Source: EB88 sp965199135 (GTDB lineage: Bacteria > Acidobacteriota > Terriglobia > Terriglobales > Acidobacteriaceae). From it: 64,000 bases of DNA. Below are positions 61,275-64,000 of the stretch, piece after piece. The DNA lies in contig OZ240685.1 in the NCBI GenBank assembly GCA_965199135.1, positions 1,798,001 to 1,862,000 on the forward strand, written 5' to 3'. The notes beneath the pieces were generated by a model, which made no database searches, had not been told where the DNA came from, and was given only the letters and a program-made list of their open reading frames with translations. A program made the position numbers and the translations under genes. Position 1 is the first letter of the stretch, and each line of letters begins with the position of its first letter.

Positions 61275-62777
61275 TTATGACAGTGGGCCCTGGCCTGCGC
61301 CTGGTGAAGAGCCGAGGCTTGCGGTTTCAGCCATGGGTGCCTCTGCTGTCTCCGAAGCTGCGCGAGCAGGGAAGCGGACACATACCCGGGTGCCCACACC
61401 GACGTTGCTGGTGACGAAGATCTCGCCCTGGGCTGCGTCGCAGATGGATCGGGAGATGGCAAGACCGAGGCCGGTTCCGCCGCGCTTGCGATCGCGTGCC
61501 TCGTCCGCCATGAAGAAGGGCTCAAAGATGTGCGGCAGAACATGCTCGGGGATGCCGCTGCCCTGGTCTTCAACCGTCAGAGTCACCAGGGAACCGGTGC
61601 CCTCCACTCGCACCGTGACCTCGCCGCCCGGGAGGCTATGTTGCAGCGCGTTGCGGAGGAGGTTGACGCAGAGAAGATCCGCATCGCGCGCGTGGACTGC
61701 TACCAGACACGTGCCGGACGCTGTACACACGACAGTCTGGCCGCGAAGCGCTGCCATCGGCAGCAGCGTCTGGGTGATGCTGGCTGCATGCACAGCGAGA
61801 TCGATCTCGGGGAGCTTGCCTTCGCTCGATGCGGAAGAGACATATTCCACGCGGGCGAGGGTGAGCATCTGCTGCACGGTGCGTTCGAGACGGTCGCAGT
61901 CCATCATGCAGTTTTCGAGGCCCTGTTCATACTCCTGGACGGATCGCCGACGCAGCATCAGGAGCTGGAGCGAGGACTTGATGATCGCGACATCGGTCTT
62001 CAGCTCGTGGGCCGCATCGCTGGTCAGCCTGCGCTGCTGGTCAAAGGAAAGCTGCAGGCGATGCAGCGCGGCATCGATCGCGCGGGTAAGGGGTGCCAGC
62101 TCGCGGGTCTCGCGGGCTGAGTTCGGAGGCGCAAATCGCCACTGCCGGCTCGAGATGACGCTGGCGGCGACGGCAAGCGCCTCCAGGGGCAGCAGGGCGT
62201 GGCGGAGAAAGAGGGTCAGGAAGATTGCGGTGAACAGCAGGACGCCGGCAAACATCGCGGCATAGTAGCGAACGGCCTCCATGACTTCGGCATGGAGGTG
62301 ACGTGTCGACTCGCCATAGATCACCGTGATGTGGTGCGTGGTGCCGCCGCTTTCGCCTGGGTCCACCACCCGCACACCATGCAGGGTGAGGAAGCGATAG
62401 GGCCGGCCGTTGAGCTCGGCTGTGGAGATACCGCTCTCCCTGCTGCGCTCCGGGGTCAGCGACGCTGGCCATTCCGAGGACCGGCCGAGCAGGGCCTTGC
62501 CATCCTCCTGCACCTGGAAGAGCGCCTGCGTGGGAAGCGCGAGACCATCGCGGTCGAGCACGACGTTGTCGCCCGGATCATCGGCATCGCCGACCGCGCC
62601 CAGCAGGGTATTGGCGCGTCCCTGCAGCATCTGGTCGAAGGCGTGTACGCGCAGGTGCTGCTCGTGGAACGCGGTAGCGGCGAGCAGCAGGCCGGCCGCC
62701 AGTAACTCGATGACCAGCACTGCGGCGATGGAGCGGCGCAGGATCGAGCGGCGGGGAAGGGGGTGGGGGGCTGTCAT
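61275..62777 (-). CDS. sensor histidine kinase (CusS/QseC-like)
   Basis: 500-residue membrane kinase: helix at about 13-34, periplasmic sensor of about 130 residues, second helix near 170-190, HAMP-like segment, then the phospho-acceptor helix DAAHELKTDVAIIKSS. The ATPase boxes are NLLRNALQHS (N), VEDQGSGIP (G1) and GGTGLGLAISRSI (G2). The H-box has HELKTDVA in place of the usual HELRTPL, a small deviation. It overlaps the regulator gene by 4 bp. The Cys-rich and outer-membrane genes after it make a metal signal likely. Confidence 0.92.
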   Translation of the reverse strand: MTAPHPLPRRSILRRSIAAVLVIELLAAGLLLAATAFHEQHLRVHAFDQMLQGRANTLLGAVGDADDPGDNVVLDRDGLALPTQALFQVQEDGKALLGRSSEWPASLTPERSRESGISTAELNGRPYRFLTLHGVRVVDPGESGGTTHHITVIYGESTRHLHAEVMEAVRYYAAMFAGVLLFTAIFLTLFLRHALLPLEALAVAASVISSRQWRFAPPNSARETRELAPLTRAIDAALHRLQLSFDQQRRLTSDAAHELKTDVAIIKSSLQLLMLRRRSVQEYEQGLENCMMDCDRLERTVQQMLTLARVEYVSSASSEGKLPEIDLAVHAASITQTLLPMAALRGQTVVCTASGTCLVAVHARDADLLCVNLLRNALQHSLPGGEVTVRVEGTGSLVTLTVEDQGSGIPEHVLPHIFEPFFMADEARDRKRGGTGLGLAISRSICDAAQGEIFVTSNVGVGTRVCVRFPARAASETAEAPMAETASLGSSPGAGQGPLS

Positions 62778-63463
62778 GGATGACTTTCGGGTCGCACCGC
62801 CAGCCGGTAGCCCCGGTTGCGCAGGGTCTCAATCAGCGGGTTCTCGCTGCCGCGGTCGAGCTTGCGCCGCAGGTTCGACATGTGCGCTTCGATCACGTTG
62901 GAGTGGTGCTGCCAGTTGTAATCGTAGAGATGTTCGAGGAGTTCGCGCTTGGAGACAATGGCGCGGGGGCGATGGATGAGGTATTCGAGAATGCGGTACT
63001 CGGTTGGAGACACGTCGATCGCACGGTCTCCGCGATGGACCGTCTGTTCCAGAGTATTGACCATCACATCGCCGGCTCGAAGCAGCGGATCAGCATTGCC
63101 CTTGCCCCGGCGTATCAGCGCTTTTGCCCGGGCGAGGAGCTCGCCTAAGTCAAAGGGCTTGCTCAGGTAGTCGTCGGCCCCGGCATTGAGTAACTCGATG
63201 GTGGACTCGGCTCCCTCGCGAGCCGTCAGGATCAAGGTGGGCGTGGCGATCTTTGCGGCGCGCAGGTGCCGGAGTGTCGTGAGCCCGTTCTGCCCTGGCA
63301 GCATCAGGTCAAGGATGATCAGGTCGTAGCAGCCTTGTTGTGCGAGCTGCTCGCCATCGATGCCATTGTCGGCGTGGTCCACGGCCATGCCGGAGGTCTC
63401 GCGAAAGGCAGCAGCAAGATTCTCCGCCAGGCGAGTCTCATCCTCCACGATCAGGACACGCAT
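62774..63463 (-). CDS. OmpR/PhoB-family response regulator
   Basis: 229 residues: receiver with Glu7-Asp8, acceptor Asp52 (LDLMLPGQNG), Thr in LTAREG and Lys in LSKPFD; C-terminal winged helix with EYRILEYLIHR, the recognition helix SNVIEAHMSNLRRKL and the closing RNRGYRLA. It starts the four-gene operon regulator, kinase, Cys-rich protein, outer-membrane protein and probably controls it. Faces a divergent ECF sigma gene across 215 bp. Confidence 0.95.
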   Translation of the reverse strand: MRVLIVEDETRLAENLAAAFRETSGMAVDHADNGIDGEQLAQQGCYDLIILDLMLPGQNGLTTLRHLRAAKIATPTLILTAREGAESTIELLNAGADDYLSKPFDLGELLARAKALIRRGKGNADPLLRAGDVMVNTLEQTVHRGDRAIDVSPTEYRILEYLIHRPRAIVSKRELLEHLYDYNWQHHSNVIEAHMSNLRRKLDRGSENPLIETLRNRGYRLAVRPESHP

Positions 63464-63678
63464 GCTTCCTCCCGTTTGTGGTGCGTTCAGTCTACCGGGG
63501 TGCTCCCGCGAGGCCGCAGAGCACCGAGGCGAAAAGATGCTTTCGCGGTTAGGTCTCTGACAGACAAGCGGTGTAGGCTTGGGGCACCGTCCGGGTTTCC
63601 GCGCCCGTCTCCGCGCCCGCGAAGAAGATTGCGGCTTTGGGAAGAAGAGGAAGTCCGTTTTGATATCTGGTGCGTTCT

Positions 63679-64000
63679 ATGACTAGAGAGATAACGAAGC
63701 AGGATGCGGCCGAGGACGACGGGCGCCTGCTTGACGGAGTACGGGGAGGGGATCAGCAGTCGCTGGTCGCACTCTTTGGCCGTCACTCTTCGCTTGTGTA
63801 CGGGGTAGCACTTCGCATCCTGGGAGAGCCGGCAGCGGCAGAAGACGTGATGCAGGAAGTGTTTCTGCGCATCTGGCGGAAGCCCCCCACCGTGGAAGTC
63901 GTTTCGGGGAGCCTTGCCGGCTGGTTCGCGGTATTAGCGCGCAATCGCTCGATCGACATGCTTCGGAGGCGGCAGCCAACGGACTCGACCGACGATGTGG
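63679..64000 (+). CDS. ECF sigma factor, N-terminal part (runs off the window)
   Basis: An ATG at 63679 opens a frame without stop to the window edge (107 codons). It reads as sigma region 2: DQQSLVALFGRHSSLVYGVA, then AAAEDVMQEVFLRIWRKP and LAGWFAVLARNRSIDMLRRR, the core-binding and -10 recognition helices of ECF factors. Region 4 lies outside. Divergent from the metal-type two-component operon, so a functional link is possible. Confidence 0.9.
   Translation, partial: MTREITKQDAAEDDGRLLDGVRGGDQQSLVALFGRHSSLVYGVALRILGEPAAAEDVMQEVFLRIWRKPPTVEVVSGSLAGWFAVLARNRSIDMLRRRQPTDSTDDV

Noticed and set aside
1..64000. CRISPR arrays, insertion sequences, prophage or rRNA
   Set aside because: No regularly spaced repeats, transposase or phage motifs, or rRNA segments were found. 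The DnaC/IstB-like gene has no transposase beside it.

Overview
This is a GC-rich (about 60 % by eye) bacterial chromosome segment, most likely from Acidobacteriota, class Terriglobia (Granulicella/Terriglobus/Edaphobacter relatives). The clues are a very large Oar-type TonB-dependent receptor with an N-terminal carboxypeptidase-regulatory-like domain, the remnant of an ADOP/MacB-type permease C-terminus, a metal-dependent-type KdsA (so a Gram-negative envelope), and many Tat/Sec-exported proteins. The species assignment is inference; no rRNA is present.

Layout. 1-8.0 kb: a glucose-handling operon (GH15 glucoamylase, cut by the window edge, then tkt, a YihX-like HAD phosphatase, zwf, pgl, glk) that would free glucose, phosphorylate it and pass it into the pentose phosphate pathway. 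8.0-12.8 kb: CopC-like and CopD-like copper proteins and a secreted M1 aminopeptidase. 12.9-19.4 kb, minus strand: a shortened UvrC-like protein with a degraded GIY-YIG motif, a CPA2 antiporter fused to universal-stress domains, and the PmbA/TldD pair. 19.5-28.1 kb: a 38-residue secreted His-rich peptide, a DinB/YfiT protein, a PD-(D/E)XK-like protein, a decayed ADOP permease end, a Tat-exported WbsX/GH99-like protein, dusB, rpmE, a DnaC-like ATPase, two very small genes, a DUF2393-like membrane protein and an OmpA-family protein. 28.2-38.9 kb: kdsA, pyrG, several exported unknowns, a PMT-like membrane glycosyltransferase, an orphan Flp pilin, moaA, proline dehydrogenase, then the operon ECF sigma / anti-sigma / DUF3106. 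39.9-49.5 kb: tRNA-Val(CAC) with an orphan HigA-like antitoxin, a Ca-dependent PI-PLC-like enzyme, the TonB-dependent receptor diverging from a phosphoesterase across a LacI-type palindrome, and a family 2 glycosyltransferase.

50.6-57.8 kb holds a compact chemosensory system: cheW-cheA-cheR-cheD-cheY-cheX-cheB on the plus strand, and a divergent minus-strand pair of a second CheY and an unfamiliar CheC/CheX-like protein that keeps a D-x3-E-x2-N phosphatase signature. There are thus two CheY-phosphatase pairs, no receptor and no motility gene in view, and about 1.1 kb and 1.55 kb of apparently gene-free DNA on either side. This is the most system-like unusual feature of the window.

59.3-63.5 kb is a four-gene minus-strand operon (OmpR-type regulator, histidine kinase, Cys/His-rich exported protein, Met-rich outer-membrane protein) that looks like a metal, probably copper, response locus. 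The window ends inside a second ECF sigma factor, which starts at 63679 and runs off the edge.
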